This document shows positions 1 to 8,955 of a stretch of DNA of 64,000 nucleotides, piece after piece. This stretch comes from Selenomonadales bacterium (GTDB lineage: Bacteria > Bacillota > Negativicutes > Selenomonadales > Selenomonadaceae), in contig CAAGHH010000007.1 of NCBI GenBank assembly GCA_900769615.1, forward strand, positions 35,767 to 99,766. The letters are read 5' to 3'. The notes under the pieces are model-generated. The model saw only the letters and a program-made list of their open reading frames with translations. It was not told the DNA's origin and ran no database searches. The first letter of the stretch is position 1. Each line of letters starts with the position of its first letter. Position numbers and translations under genes: made by a program.

Positions 1-1
1 T

Positions 2-58
2 ATTACGAGTGATGGCAAGAGCTATCAAATAGAACCGGAACAGGGGGCTGCGCAATGA
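2..58 (+). CDS. C-terminal tail of a probable ComEC-like / metallo-beta-lactamase protein (partial)
   Basis: An open frame enters from the left edge and gives 18 residues (ending ...QIEPEQGAAQ) before a TGA that overlaps the ATG of the next gene (ATGA). The body lies outside the window. The assignment is inferred from context: DUF3006 proteins such as the next gene usually follow a ComEC/Rec2-type protein with a metallo-beta-lactamase domain, and tails like SDGKSYQI are common at that C-terminus. The overlap implies translational coupling. Confidence 0.45.
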   Translation: MTSDGKSYQIEPEQGAAQ

Positions 59-255
59 TATCGGCGTATATAGATCGCTTTGAAGGCGAGGTTGCGGTCA
101 TACTTTTAGGTGATGATATGAAGCAGGCAAAATTTCCCAAAAGTTATTTGCCAGCAGATGTTAGTGAAGGTGATTACATAACTATCAGTATTGCTTATGA
201 TAAGGAAGCTACTGAACAGGCCGAAAAAGAGGCTTTGGAGTTACTAAAAGATTAA
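55..255 (+). CDS. DUF3006 domain protein
   Basis: This is a 66-residue acidic protein opening MISAYIDRFEGEVAVILLG. The pattern (I)DRFEG-AVL is the hallmark of DUF3006, a small beta-rich family of unknown function that is normally found directly downstream of ComEC-like or other metallo-beta-lactamase proteins in Firmicutes. Its length fits the family. The start codon overlaps the upstream stop, so it is probably the last gene of that operon and coupled to it. No signal peptide or membrane segment is visible. The family call is firm; the biochemical role is unknown. Confidence 0.75.
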   Translation: MISAYIDRFEGEVAVILLGDDMKQAKFPKSYLPADVSEGDYITISIAYDKEATEQAEKEALELLKD

Positions 256-272
256 TAAGGAGGGGATATTTT

Positions 273-1343
273 ATGCAGAGATTTTTCCGCTGTTTTAGAC
301 TGGCGGGAATAATTTTCAGCATTTTATTGCTGCTTACTATGAATGGCACCGAAGCTGCTCGTGGCAACAAAACGCATGAATTAAATTATTTTCAAACTAC
401 TAGACTTATGGTTGATGGCCGCGATACTTTGCGTATTGAAATCGGCATGAATCGTGATAATTTGACGTATCAAAAAGAAACTAAAAGCTATTTAACTAAA
501 CAGCTGACAGTTAATTTGGCTAATACTGTCGTTGGCAATCTAAGGCGGCATATAACGCTAAAAGATGAACAAGTAAATACGGTGCTGTTATTAGATAATG
601 GCGATGGTTCAACCAAGCTAATAGTAAAAGGCAGTAATATCAGCGCTGATAACTGTAATATTTATACGGTCGCCAAAGATCGCAAAGCGAAAAAGCCTTA
701 TCGGCTGGTAATTGATATTATGGTGCCGAAAACAAAAAATGCCGGTGCTAATGTTGCTGGAGTGGAAGGACGCACGATAGTTCTTGATGCTGGGCATGGC
801 GGCAGTGATAGCGGTGCTATTGGACCAAATGGTATAAGTGAAAAGTCAGTTACGCTGGCCGTTACGAAAAAGCTTGAAGCTATCCTGCGTGAATCAGGGG
901 CTAATACCGTTATGACGCGCACTGATGATGTTGATGTATATGCGCCTGATGATACGGCAGCCGAGGAGCTGCAGGCCCGTTGTGATGTAGCTAACAATAC
1001 CCCCAGGGCAGATGTTTTTGTGTCAATTCATTGTAATGCTTTTTCAAGTCCCGCCGCTCATGGCATGGAGACGTATTATTATGCGCCGTCAACTAGCGGT
1101 CTTAGACTGGCTTCACTCTTGAATGAAGAACTGGAACAAGCCGGTGGCCTTTTTAATCGAGGGGTAAAAACAGCTAATTTTTACGTGATAAAGCATACTA
1201 ATATGCCGGCTTCGCTGGTTGAATTGGCTTTTATAACCAATCCGCAGGAAGAAGCGCTGCTAGCTGATGAAGAATATCAGCAAAAATTAGCTAATGCGCT
1301 AGCTAAAGCTATAGCCAGATTTTTGGGACGGGATAAAATGTGA
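273..1343 (+). CDS. N-acetylmuramoyl-L-alanine amidase (AMIN + Amidase_3)
   Basis: This is an exported zinc amidase that cuts the lactyl-peptide bond in peptidoglycan. Residues 1-28 are a signal peptide ending TEA-A. An AMIN-type beta domain (about 35-150), which usually targets the enzyme to the septum or cell wall, precedes a C-terminal Amidase_3 domain (about 168-350). Zinc ligands and catalytic Glu are visible: His175 (DAGHGG), Glu190 (ISEKS), His253 (SIHCN) and Glu317 (VELAF). The 356-residue length suits an AmiC/CwlD-like enzyme. AGGAGGGG lies 8 bases before the ATG. It is followed after 34 bases by a GerMN lipoprotein, a pairing seen in many Clostridia and Negativicutes. Function is confident; the role in division or sporulation cannot be told. 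Confidence 0.93.
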   Translation: MQRFFRCFRLAGIIFSILLLLTMNGTEAARGNKTHELNYFQTTRLMVDGRDTLRIEIGMNRDNLTYQKETKSYLTKQLTVNLANTVVGNLRRHITLKDEQVNTVLLLDNGDGSTKLIVKGSNISADNCNIYTVAKDRKAKKPYRLVIDIMVPKTKNAGANVAGVEGRTIVLDAGHGGSDSGAIGPNGISEKSVTLAVTKKLEAILRESGANTVMTRTDDVDVYAPDDTAAEELQARCDVANNTPRADVFVSIHCNAFSSPAAHGMETYYYAPSTSGLRLASLLNEELEQAGGLFNRGVKTANFYVIKHTNMPASLVELAFITNPQEEALLADEEYQQKLANALAKAIARFLGRDKM

Positions 1344-1377
1344 TTGGTTATGACTAAAATTTGAATGGGGTGATTTA

Positions 1378-1980
1378 ATGAATAAGTGTAAATTGATAAG
1401 CAGCAGCTGTCTTATAATGCTTTTTGCCTTGCTTTTGCTGGCAGCTGGCTGTGGTAATAGTAATGAGAGCAGCAATGCCGAAAGCAGCTCGGCAAGCTCA
1501 GTTAAGACTAGTTCAAGCACGGCTAAAAGTCAGGCAAGCACTAATGAAGCTGGTAAGGCTGCTGAAAACTTGCTGATAAAAGTATATTATCCGGATGATC
1601 AAGGCCTGAAGCTTATTGCTGTTAAAAGAAATATCAAGCTTAATGGCAAGGATAAGTATACAGCGGCAATGGATTCACTGCTCACGGGCACCAAGGAAAA
1701 GGGGCAGACTAATATAATTCCGAAACAGACGAAACTCAAAAGCGTTAAAGTAAAAGGTGATACTGCCTATGTTGATTTTTCTAATGATTTGGTCAAGCAT
1801 TTTGTTGGCGGTTCAACCGGTGAAGAAATGCTGGTTGGTTCAATCGTAAATACGCTTACGGACTTTCCTGAAATAAAGAAAGTTCAGCTATTAGTTGAAG
1901 GCAAGAAGATAGAATCATTAGCCGGACATTTTGATTTGACGGCAGCGGTTTCGCGTATGGATGGTTTAATAAAAAAATAA
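1378..1980 (+). CDS. GerMN-domain lipoprotein
   Basis: The protein has a lipoprotein signal peptide with lipobox LLAAGC and acylated Cys25, then a Ser/Ala-rich flexible linker (about 27-60), then one GerMN domain (about 65-190; VKVKGDTAYVDFSNDL is typical). The GerMN domain was named from the Bacillus germination/sporulation protein GerM, and also occurs in non-spore-formers next to cell-wall amidases. It probably sits in the cell envelope and acts with the upstream amidase, with which it forms an operon. It has a single GerMN domain (200 residues), whereas Bacillus GerM has two. Substrate or ligand is unknown. Confidence 0.85.
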   Translation: MNKCKLISSSCLIMLFALLLLAAGCGNSNESSNAESSSASSVKTSSSTAKSQASTNEAGKAAENLLIKVYYPDDQGLKLIAVKRNIKLNGKDKYTAAMDSLLTGTKEKGQTNIIPKQTKLKSVKVKGDTAYVDFSNDLVKHFVGGSTGEEMLVGSIVNTLTDFPEIKKVQLLVEGKKIESLAGHFDLTAAVSRMDGLIKK

Positions 1981-2135
1981 AATCTTATTTTGTTGGAGCC
2001 TGCCAAATGCTCTTAAAAAACTTGTGCTTTTTGACATTTTATGATAGTATGACAAGAGTATGGCATAGTAGCGCTTAATATATAACGCAGGCTATTACCA
2101 GCAAAGAGAGTAAATACAGGAGGTCGTTTTAGACA

Positions 2136-3425
2136 ATGAAAGTTACGGCAGAAAATGGAGAAAACCAGCAGGTTACGCTGACAATTGAAGTTGAAGCAGC
2201 AGAGGTTACCAAGGCAGTTAACAAAGCTGCAAAGCGTTTGGCTAACCGTGTAAATATTCCGGGTTTCCGCAAGGGCAAAGCTCCGCGCATTATCGTAGAG
2301 CGTCATGTTGGTACTGATGCGCTCATGCAGGAAGCATTTGATTTAATAGCTCCGCAGGCTTTTGATAATGCATTGAAAGAGCAGAAAATTGAGCCGGTTA
2401 CGCGCCCGAATATTGATATCGTTACGTTGGAAGATGGCAAGGATCTCGTATTTAAAGCTACGGTTACGCCACGTCCAGAAGTAAAGCTTGGCGATTACAA
2501 AGGTCTCAAAGTAGAGAAACAGGTTGCTGAGGTTAAGGACGAAGATGTAGAAAAACAGATTAAAAACTTCCAGGATCGTCAGGGCAAGATGGTAGATGCT
2601 CCAGAGGGTGCTGCTGTCGAAAATGGCGATTTCACGACGCTTAACTTTGAAGGTTTTGTCGATGGCACGCCGTTTGAGGGTGGCAAAGGCGAAGATTACC
2701 CATTGCAGATTGGCTCCGGCAGCTTCATTCCAGGCTTTGAGGATCAGCTCGTTGGCGCTAAAATCGGCGAAGAAAAAGAAGTAAATGTTACTTTCCCGGA
2801 AGAATATCATTCCAAGGATTTAGCTGGCAAAGCTGCTATGTTCAAGTGCACGATTAAGAGCATTAAGCGCAAAGAGCTTCCAGAAATCAATGATGAACTG
2901 GCTAAAAAGGTCAGCAAATTTGATACGCTGGATGAACTCAAAGCTGATATTCGCAAGAACCTGGAAGAAAATGCTGAGCGCAAGGCTGAAAATGATCAAA
3001 AGAGTGCTGCTATTGAACAGGCAACGAACAACATCCAGGTTGATATTCCAGCAGTTATGATTGATAACCGTGTTACGGCTATGATTCAGGAGATGGCAAT
3101 GCGTCTTGAGCAGCAGGGTATGAAGCTTGAGCAGTATCTCCAGTATGCTGGCACTGATATCGCTAAGATTCGCGAAGATTATCGGGAAACGGCTGAGAAA
3201 AATGTTAAAACTGATCTCATGCTTGAAGAAGTTGCTAAGGCTGAAGATATTAAGGTTGAGGCTAAAGACCTCGATGCAGAAGTTGCTGCTATGGCAGCTG
3301 CTTATGGTGCTACGCCGCAGCAAGTGCAAAAGATTATTAAGGAACAGGGACGTATTGGCGATTTAGCTGCTTCCGTACTCCGCAAAAAGACGGCGCAGTT
3401 TATTATTGATAACATCGCTGAATAA
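2136..3425 (+). CDS. tig: trigger factor
   Basis: This is a ribosome-bound chaperone and peptidyl-prolyl isomerase. Its 429 residues show the usual three parts: an N-terminal ribosome-docking domain with the signature GFRKGKAPR, an FKBP-type PPIase domain (about 150-245; DFTTLNFEGFVDG), and a helical C-terminal chaperone domain rich in Lys/Glu. AGGAGG lies 10 bases before the ATG. It heads a protein-quality-control block (tig-clpP-clpX-lon) in the order seen across Firmicutes. A TTGACA at 2031-2036 could be a -35 element, but no good -10 is spaced to it, so I leave its promoter open. Codon use is biased towards abundant-protein codons. Confidence 0.97.
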   Translation: MKVTAENGENQQVTLTIEVEAAEVTKAVNKAAKRLANRVNIPGFRKGKAPRIIVERHVGTDALMQEAFDLIAPQAFDNALKEQKIEPVTRPNIDIVTLEDGKDLVFKATVTPRPEVKLGDYKGLKVEKQVAEVKDEDVEKQIKNFQDRQGKMVDAPEGAAVENGDFTTLNFEGFVDGTPFEGGKGEDYPLQIGSGSFIPGFEDQLVGAKIGEEKEVNVTFPEEYHSKDLAGKAAMFKCTIKSIKRKELPEINDELAKKVSKFDTLDELKADIRKNLEENAERKAENDQKSAAIEQATNNIQVDIPAVMIDNRVTAMIQEMAMRLEQQGMKLEQYLQYAGTDIAKIREDYRETAEKNVKTDLMLEEVAKAEDIKVEAKDLDAEVAAMAAAYGATPQQVQKIIKEQGRIGDLAASVLRKKTAQFIIDNIAE

Positions 3426-3452
3426 TTGTTCCCATTGTATGGGGGTAGATGA

Positions 3453-4064
3453 ATGAGTTATGTACCTATGGTAGTAGAGCAGTCAAATCACGGCGAACGG
3501 GCTTATGATATATATTCACGCTTGCTGAAGGATCGTATTATATTTTTAGGCGGTCCGATTGATGATAACGTAGCTAATGCTGTCGTTGCTCAGCTGCTCT
3601 TTTTGGAATCTGATGATCCGGATAAGGATATCTATTTGTATATCAATAGTCCGGGTGGCGTTGTAACTGCTGGTATGGCTATTTTTGATACGATGCAATA
3701 TATAAAGCCGGACGTTTCGACTATTTGCATTGGTCAGGCTGCCAGCATGGGCGCGGTGCTGCTTACGGCAGGTGCTAAAGGCAAGCGCTTTGCTTTGCCT
3801 AATGCCCGGATAATGATTCACCAGCCTTTAGGCGGTGCTCAGGGGCAGTCAACGGATATTCAGATTCAGGCGCGTGAAATACAGCGTATTCGTGATAATA
3901 TTAATGACATCTTTGTTAATACGACTGGTAAAGATAGGGAGCAGATTATTGCCGATACGGAACGCGACAACTTTATGACCGCCCCCGAAGCCAAGGAATA
4001 TGGCATTGTTGACGAAGTAATTGCTCGCCCAAAGAAAAGCTCAAATACTGATAAAAAAGATTGA
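3453..4064 (+). CDS. clpP: ATP-dependent Clp protease proteolytic subunit
   Basis: This is the serine peptidase that forms the double-heptamer chamber fed by ClpX. The 203-residue sequence contains all three catalytic residues at the canonical places: Ser98 (GQAASMGA), His123 (MIHQPLGG) and Asp172 (ERDNFM). GGGGGTAG precedes the ATG by about 6 bases. It is separated from clpX by only a few bases, so the two partners are cotranscribed. No pro-peptide longer than a few residues is evident. Identification is certain. Confidence 0.98.
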   Translation: MSYVPMVVEQSNHGERAYDIYSRLLKDRIIFLGGPIDDNVANAVVAQLLFLESDDPDKDIYLYINSPGGVVTAGMAIFDTMQYIKPDVSTICIGQAASMGAVLLTAGAKGKRFALPNARIMIHQPLGGAQGQSTDIQIQAREIQRIRDNINDIFVNTTGKDREQIIADTERDNFMTAPEAKEYGIVDEVIARPKKSSNTDKKD

Positions 4065-4075
4065 GGGGTGATGTC

Positions 4076-5341
4076 ATGTTGAAGTTTGGGGATGAAAAAG
4101 GTCAGATAAAATGCTCTTTCTGTGGTAAAACACAGGATCAGGTGCGTAAGCTGGTCGCCGGTCCAGGCGTCTATATCTGTGATGAATGTATTGAGCTCTG
4201 TAATGAAATCATTGAAGAAGAGTTCAGCGAGGATGTAGAAGTTGAGCTGAAGGACGTCCCAAAACCGAAGGACATCTGTGCTATACTTGATCAGTATGTT
4301 ATCGGTCAGTCTGAGGCAAAAAAAAGTCTTGCGGTGGCTGTTTATAATCATTATAAACGAATCAAGTTCGGTCCCAACAAAGCTGATGATGTTGAATTGC
4401 AAAAATCCAATATACTCATGCTAGGACCTACGGGAAGTGGCAAGACCCTTTTGGCGCAGACTTTGGCACGTATTTTGAAAGTGCCGTTTGCTATCGCTGA
4501 TGCGACTTCGCTTACTGAAGCTGGTTATGTTGGTGAGGACGTTGAAAATATTTTACTGAAGCTCATACAGGCAGCTGATTACGATATCGACCAGGCTCAG
4601 CGTGGTATCATCTACATCGATGAAATCGATAAGATTGCCCGCAAGGCGGAAAATGTTTCGATTACCCGTGATGTATCTGGTGAAGGTGTTCAGCAAGCAT
4701 TGTTAAAAATAATTGAAGGCACCGAGGCTTCAGTACCGCCGCAAGGTGGACGCAAGCATCCGCATCAGGATATGATTCAGATAGATACTTCTAATATTCT
4801 CTTTATCTGTGGTGGTGCTTTTGATGGTATCGACAAGATAATCGAGTCGCGGCTGGGAAAAAATCAGTTGGGCTTTGGTGCTGATATCAAATCCAGCAAG
4901 CACAGCTCTACTGGTGAGCTTTTGCACAAGGTATTGCCAGAGGATTTGTTGAAGCATGGTTTGATACCGGAGTTTATTGGGCGTCTGCCAGTAGTAGTAT
5001 CATTAGAGTCGCTTGATGAAGATGCTTTAGTCAGCATTTTATCCAAGCCCAAGAATGCTTTGGTCAAGCAGTATATTAAGCTTTTGGAGATGGATGGCGT
5101 TACTCTCACCTTTGATGATGATGCGCTAAGAGAAATTGCTAAAGAAGCTTTGAAGCGTAAGACTGGAGCGCGTGGCTTGCGTTCGATTCTCGAAGGAATC
5201 ATGCGTGATGTTATGTATGAAATTCCGTCGACTGAAGGTGTACGTGCCTGTCGGGTAACTAAGGAAACTATTACCGGCAAGGCTAAACCAATTTTAACTA
5301 TCGACAATGATGCAAAAAAATCTCAAGAAGAATCTGCTTGA
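4076..5341 (+). CDS. clpX: ATP-dependent Clp protease ATPase subunit ClpX
   Basis: This is the AAA+ unfoldase partner of ClpP. An N-terminal zinc-binding domain (CSFC ... CDEC) is followed by Walker A GPTGSGKT (residues 117-124) and Walker B IIYIDEID. The start at ATG 4076 (MLKFGDEKG) is preferred because GAGGGGTGATG sits just upstream. An in-frame TTG at 4061 would overlap clpP but lacks a ribosome binding site and adds five non-conserved residues. It is 421 residues long, as usual. A strong hairpin follows 14 bases after the stop, separating it from lon. Confidence 0.98.
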   Translation: MLKFGDEKGQIKCSFCGKTQDQVRKLVAGPGVYICDECIELCNEIIEEEFSEDVEVELKDVPKPKDICAILDQYVIGQSEAKKSLAVAVYNHYKRIKFGPNKADDVELQKSNILMLGPTGSGKTLLAQTLARILKVPFAIADATSLTEAGYVGEDVENILLKLIQAADYDIDQAQRGIIYIDEIDKIARKAENVSITRDVSGEGVQQALLKIIEGTEASVPPQGGRKHPHQDMIQIDTSNILFICGGAFDGIDKIIESRLGKNQLGFGADIKSSKHSSTGELLHKVLPEDLLKHGLIPEFIGRLPVVVSLESLDEDALVSILSKPKNALVKQYIKLLEMDGVTLTFDDDALREIAKEALKRKTGARGLRSILEGIMRDVMYEIPSTEGVRACRVTKETITGKAKPILTIDNDAKKSQEESA

Positions 5342-5354
5342 CGCAGAGTAGACG

Positions 5355-5390
5355 ACAAGGCGCTGCCATTATGCAGCGCCTTGTTTGGTA
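5355..5390 (+). terminator. hairpin between clpX and lon
   Basis: A perfect 12-bp GC-rich stem (5355-5366 with 5373-5384) and a 6-base loop are followed by a weak T-rich stretch (TTGTTT). It probably terminates or attenuates transcription after clpX, so lon may be expressed both by read-through and from its own promoter. Confidence 0.75.
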
Positions 5391-5420
5391 TGAATGCTAT
5401 TTTAGTGAGGGGGAAGCAAT

Positions 5421-7733
5421 ATGAGCGATTGGCGAAATTTGCCATTACTGCCGCTTAGAGGCTTGGCAGTATTTCCATATATGATGGTTCACTTAGATGT
5501 TGGACGCAAGCGTTCAATGGCTGCTATTGAGCAAGCTATGCTAAATGACAAACGTGAAATTATGCTGACAGCGCAAATTGATGCTGAGGTTAGTGAACCA
5601 AATTTTGCTGATTTATATAAGGTTGGCACCATCGCCGAAATTCGGCAAGTGATAAAACTGCCAGATGGTAATGCCAGGGTCCTGGTTGAAGGAAAAAGAC
5701 GGGCGCTTATTCATGAATATAATGAAACCGAAAATTATACTGAAGTCAGTGTTGAGGAGTATACCGATAAGGTAGATAATTCAATGGGGATGGAAGCGCT
5801 TACGAGGGCAGTTATTACTAAATTTGAAGAATGGGTAAAGCTGGCTAAAAAAATTCCGCCTGAAACGCTGGTATCGGTGGCTATAATTGATGATGGCGGC
5901 AGACTAGCGGATCTTATAGTCAATCATCTGAATTTGAAGCTGGAAACCCGTCAGGAGCTTTTGGCAGCGGTTGATGTTCGTGAGCGTTTGGAAAAATTAT
6001 ATGAAGTATTGCTGCGTGAGCTGGAAATTTTGCAATTGGAGCAAAAAATTGGTCGCAAGGTTCGCAAGCAAATGGATAAAATCCAAAAGGATTATTATTT
6101 GCGCGAACAAATGAAAGCCATTCGGGAGGAACTGGGTGATAAAGATGGACGCCTGGCTGATATTGAAAATGCCCGCAAACGACTAAAAGATGGTGATTAT
6201 CCACAAGAGGTTGCCACAACTATCGAAAAAGAAATAAATCGTCTGGAAGGCATGAACAGTATGAATGCGGAAACCAGTGTTATCCGCAATTACGTTGATT
6301 GGCTATTAGAGCTGCCTTGGAATAAAGTTTCTCCTGATAATATTGATGTTAAAGAAGCACAAAAAATATTAGATGCTGATCATTATGGACTCACCAAGAT
6401 AAAGGATCGCATTTTGGATTATTTAGCTGTGCATAAACTGGCTAAAGATAAAAGCGCACCAATAATATGTCTGGTAGGACCGCCGGGCGTAGGTAAAACA
6501 TCGCTGGCAGCTTCTATTGCGAAAGCTACCAATCGTAAATTTATTCGAGCATCTTTAGGCGGTATCAAAGATGAAGCAGAAATTCGTGGTCATAGAAGGA
6601 CTTATGTCGGGGCTATGCCGGGGCGGATTATTGAAGGTATTCGCAAAGCTGGCAGTAAAAATCCAGTATTTTTATTAGATGAAATCGACAAATTGTCGAT
6701 GGATTATCATGGCGATCCATCAGCAGCCCTCTTAGAGGTACTTGATCCAGCGCAAAATAATACCTTCAGCGATCATTTTATTGAACTGCCATTTGATTTA
6801 TCCAAGGTACTTTGGGTTATCACGGCTAATAATCTTGGTGCTATACCAAGACCATTGCGTGATCGCATGGAGATAATCCAGCTGTCCAGTTATACTAATC
6901 TGGAGAAAAAAGAAATTGCCAAGCGTTATCTTATCGCTCGGCAGCGGTTGCAAAATGGCTTAAAGGCTAAGGATATAAGTTTTGCCGCTGGCGTAATTGA
7001 TAAAATTATTGAAAATTATACTCGTGAAGCTGGCGTGCGTGAATTAGAACGAGTTATTGGTCATGTTTGCCGCAAAGCAGCTCGCCGGATAGTTGAAGGG
7101 GAAGAAGCACCGATAAAAGTAACCAAGAAAAATTTAACTGATTTCATTGGCCGGATAAAATACCTTGACACTAAGGCTAGCAAGAAACCACAAGTCGGAG
7201 TGGTCACTGGTATGGCCTGGACAGAAGTCGGCGGTACGATACTGCCAACGGAAGCAGCTGTGCTGAAAGGCAAAGGCAAGCTGATACTCACGGGTCAGTT
7301 AGGTGATGTTATGCAGGAGTCAGCTCAGGCTGGATTTACCTATATTCGCAGCCGGGCTGAAAAATTAAAGCTGCCAGCTGATTTTTATGAGGCAAATGAT
7401 ATCCATATCCATTTGCCGGAAGGCGCAGTTCCTAAAGACGGTCCATCGGCTGGTATAACTATGGTAACGGCGATGGTTTCAGCACTTACTGGACGCAAGG
7501 TTAGAAGTGATGTAGCAATGACTGGCGAAATTACCATCAGGGGCAGCGTGCTGCCAATTGGCGGTTTAAAAGAAAAAGTGCTGGCTGCCTTTAGAGAAGG
7601 CATGAAAACTATTATCCTGCCGAAGGATAATGAACGTGATATCGAAGATATTCCGGAGTGTGTACGGGAAAAATTGGAATTTGTGCCAGTAAGCAGTATG
7701 GATGAAGTGCTGCAAACAGCCTTGCTGGACTAA
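5421..7733 (+). CDS. lon: ATP-dependent protease Lon (LonA type)
   Basis: This is a cytoplasmic AAA+ serine protease that degrades misfolded and regulatory proteins. Over 770 residues it has the LonA layout: N-terminal LON substrate domain (about 1-200, starting LPLLPLRGLAVFP), a coiled helical region, the AAA+ module with Walker A GPPGVGKT (353-360) and DEIDK, and the C-terminal protease domain. The catalytic dyad is visible as Ser676 (PKDGPSAG) and the Lys of GGLKEK (717-719). GAGGGGGAAG precedes the ATG. It lies between clpX and engB as in Bacillus. Confidence 0.98.
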   Translation: MSDWRNLPLLPLRGLAVFPYMMVHLDVGRKRSMAAIEQAMLNDKREIMLTAQIDAEVSEPNFADLYKVGTIAEIRQVIKLPDGNARVLVEGKRRALIHEYNETENYTEVSVEEYTDKVDNSMGMEALTRAVITKFEEWVKLAKKIPPETLVSVAIIDDGGRLADLIVNHLNLKLETRQELLAAVDVRERLEKLYEVLLRELEILQLEQKIGRKVRKQMDKIQKDYYLREQMKAIREELGDKDGRLADIENARKRLKDGDYPQEVATTIEKEINRLEGMNSMNAETSVIRNYVDWLLELPWNKVSPDNIDVKEAQKILDADHYGLTKIKDRILDYLAVHKLAKDKSAPIICLVGPPGVGKTSLAASIAKATNRKFIRASLGGIKDEAEIRGHRRTYVGAMPGRIIEGIRKAGSKNPVFLLDEIDKLSMDYHGDPSAALLEVLDPAQNNTFSDHFIELPFDLSKVLWVITANNLGAIPRPLRDRMEIIQLSSYTNLEKKEIAKRYLIARQRLQNGLKAKDISFAAGVIDKIIENYTREAGVRELERVIGHVCRKAARRIVEGEEAPIKVTKKNLTDFIGRIKYLDTKASKKPQVGVVTGMAWTEVGGTILPTEAAVLKGKGKLILTGQLGDVMQESAQAGFTYIRSRAEKLKLPADFYEANDIHIHLPEGAVPKDGPSAGITMVTAMVSALTGRKVRSDVAMTGEITIRGSVLPIGGLKEKVLAAFREGMKTIILPKDNERDIEDIPECVREKLEFVPVSSMDEVLQTALLD

Positions 7734-7757
7734 GACTAGCCAAAGGAGATGATTGAA

Positions 7758-8387
7758 TTGAAGGAAAAGGACCGGGTTATAATTACGCAAGGGAGTTATG
7801 TGGCTTCCGCGGTTAATAAAGAACAGTATCCGCAAAATGATTTGCCGGAAATAGTATTTATGGGGCGTTCAAATGTCGGTAAATCGTCTCTTATAAATTC
7901 ACTTACCAGAGTTAATAATTTAGCTAGAGTATCGTCGCAGCCAGGCAAAACCCAGACGATAAATTTCTTTGAGGTCGGGGTTAAAATAGCTGAGGCTGAT
8001 GAACGCAAAGCGTTTTACTTGGTCGATTTGCCGGGCTATGGTTATGCTAAAACCGGCAAGGAACGGCGAAAAATATGGTCAAAATTCATTGAAGAATATC
8101 TCCTTAATTCAGTCAGATTGCAGTTTGTTTGTCAGCTTATCGACATTCGTCATGAACCGATGGCTTCCGATGTGGAGATGTTTCAGTGGCTGATAAAAAA
8201 CAATATACCGGTGCTGGTAATTGCCACTAAAGCTGATAAGATAGGCAAAAATGCCCGCAATAAAAATATAGCGGCGATTAAACGCAAATTGGGAATACAG
8301 GAAATATCCGTGCTGCCGTACTCATCATTAAAAAATGAAGGGCGTTCAGATTTACTTGACGTCATTGGGGATTCTCTGCTAGAATAA
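7758..8387 (+). CDS. engB: ribosome-biogenesis GTPase EngB (YsxC/YihA)
   Basis: This is a small GTPase needed for 50S subunit assembly and cell-cycle progression. Motifs in order are G1 GRSNVGKSS, G3 DLPGYG and G4 TKADK. I take TTG 7758 as the start because AAAGGAG (7742-7748) is then 9 bases away; the ATG at 7749 directly abuts the Shine-Dalgarno and would add only three residues. It follows lon by a short gap, as in Bacillus (lonA-ysxC). Family assignment is secure. Confidence 0.93.
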   Translation: MKEKDRVIITQGSYVASAVNKEQYPQNDLPEIVFMGRSNVGKSSLINSLTRVNNLARVSSQPGKTQTINFFEVGVKIAEADERKAFYLVDLPGYGYAKTGKERRKIWSKFIEEYLLNSVRLQFVCQLIDIRHEPMASDVEMFQWLIKNNIPVLVIATKADKIGKNARNKNIAAIKRKLGIQEISVLPYSSLKNEGRSDLLDVIGDSLLE

Positions 8388-8474
8388 GGAATAGAAAAGG
8401 TGAATGACATTCATTATAAATACAGTTTATGAATAGTCATGCATAGCTAGGCTTAAAAAAGGGAGAGAAGCACA

Positions 8475-8930
8475 ATGCAGCTGACGGCATTTGATAAATC
8501 TTTACTAAATTTATTACAGGGAAATTTGCCGGTTTGCAGCCGGCCGTTTGCCCGCTTGGCCGAGGAACTGGGAACGGATGAGCAGACCGTGATTGATAGA
8601 TTAAATGAGCTGAGAGCGCAAGGTTATTTGCGTCGTATTGGTACATTTTTTAATTCTAATCGTCTAGGCTACAATGGGACTTTGGTAGCACTAAAAGTAC
8701 AGCCGGCGGCTATGGGCAAGGTTGCAGCTGAGATTAACCGTTATCCCGGAGTTACGCATAATTATGAGCGTGAAGGCAGGTATAACCTTTGGTTTACGCT
8801 TTTGACGCCAAATTTGGCGACTGAACAAAAGATTTTAAATGAAGTTGAAGATTTATCAGGTGTTGACGGTCTGCTTAATCTTAAAGCGCATAAAAAATAC
8901 AAGATAAACGTGCAATTCAAGCTGCATTAA
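8475..8930 (+). CDS. ahbA: siroheme decarboxylase subunit, AsnC/Lrp-like (AhbA/NirD type)
   Basis: The 151-residue protein has an N-terminal winged helix resembling Lrp/AsnC followed by a ferredoxin-like domain, but carries the siroheme-decarboxylase signatures rather than a regulator's. These are LRRIGTFFNSNRLGYNG and PGVTHNYER-GRYNLWFT, the pattern in AhbA and NirD. With its neighbour it would convert siroheme to 12,18-didecarboxysiroheme in the alternative heme route. GGGAGAG precedes the ATG. Automatic annotation often labels such genes as AsnC regulators. Which subunit is alpha or beta is less certain than the family. Confidence 0.82.
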   Translation: MQLTAFDKSLLNLLQGNLPVCSRPFARLAEELGTDEQTVIDRLNELRAQGYLRRIGTFFNSNRLGYNGTLVALKVQPAAMGKVAAEINRYPGVTHNYEREGRYNLWFTLLTPNLATEQKILNEVEDLSGVDGLLNLKAHKKYKINVQFKLH

Positions 8931-8955
8931 GGCGAAAGTTTTGGGAGCGGAGAAG

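Noticed and set aside
2031..2069. Strong promoter for tig
   Set aside because: TTGACA is perfect, but no acceptable -10 falls 16-18 bases downstream, so I did not list it as a promoter.
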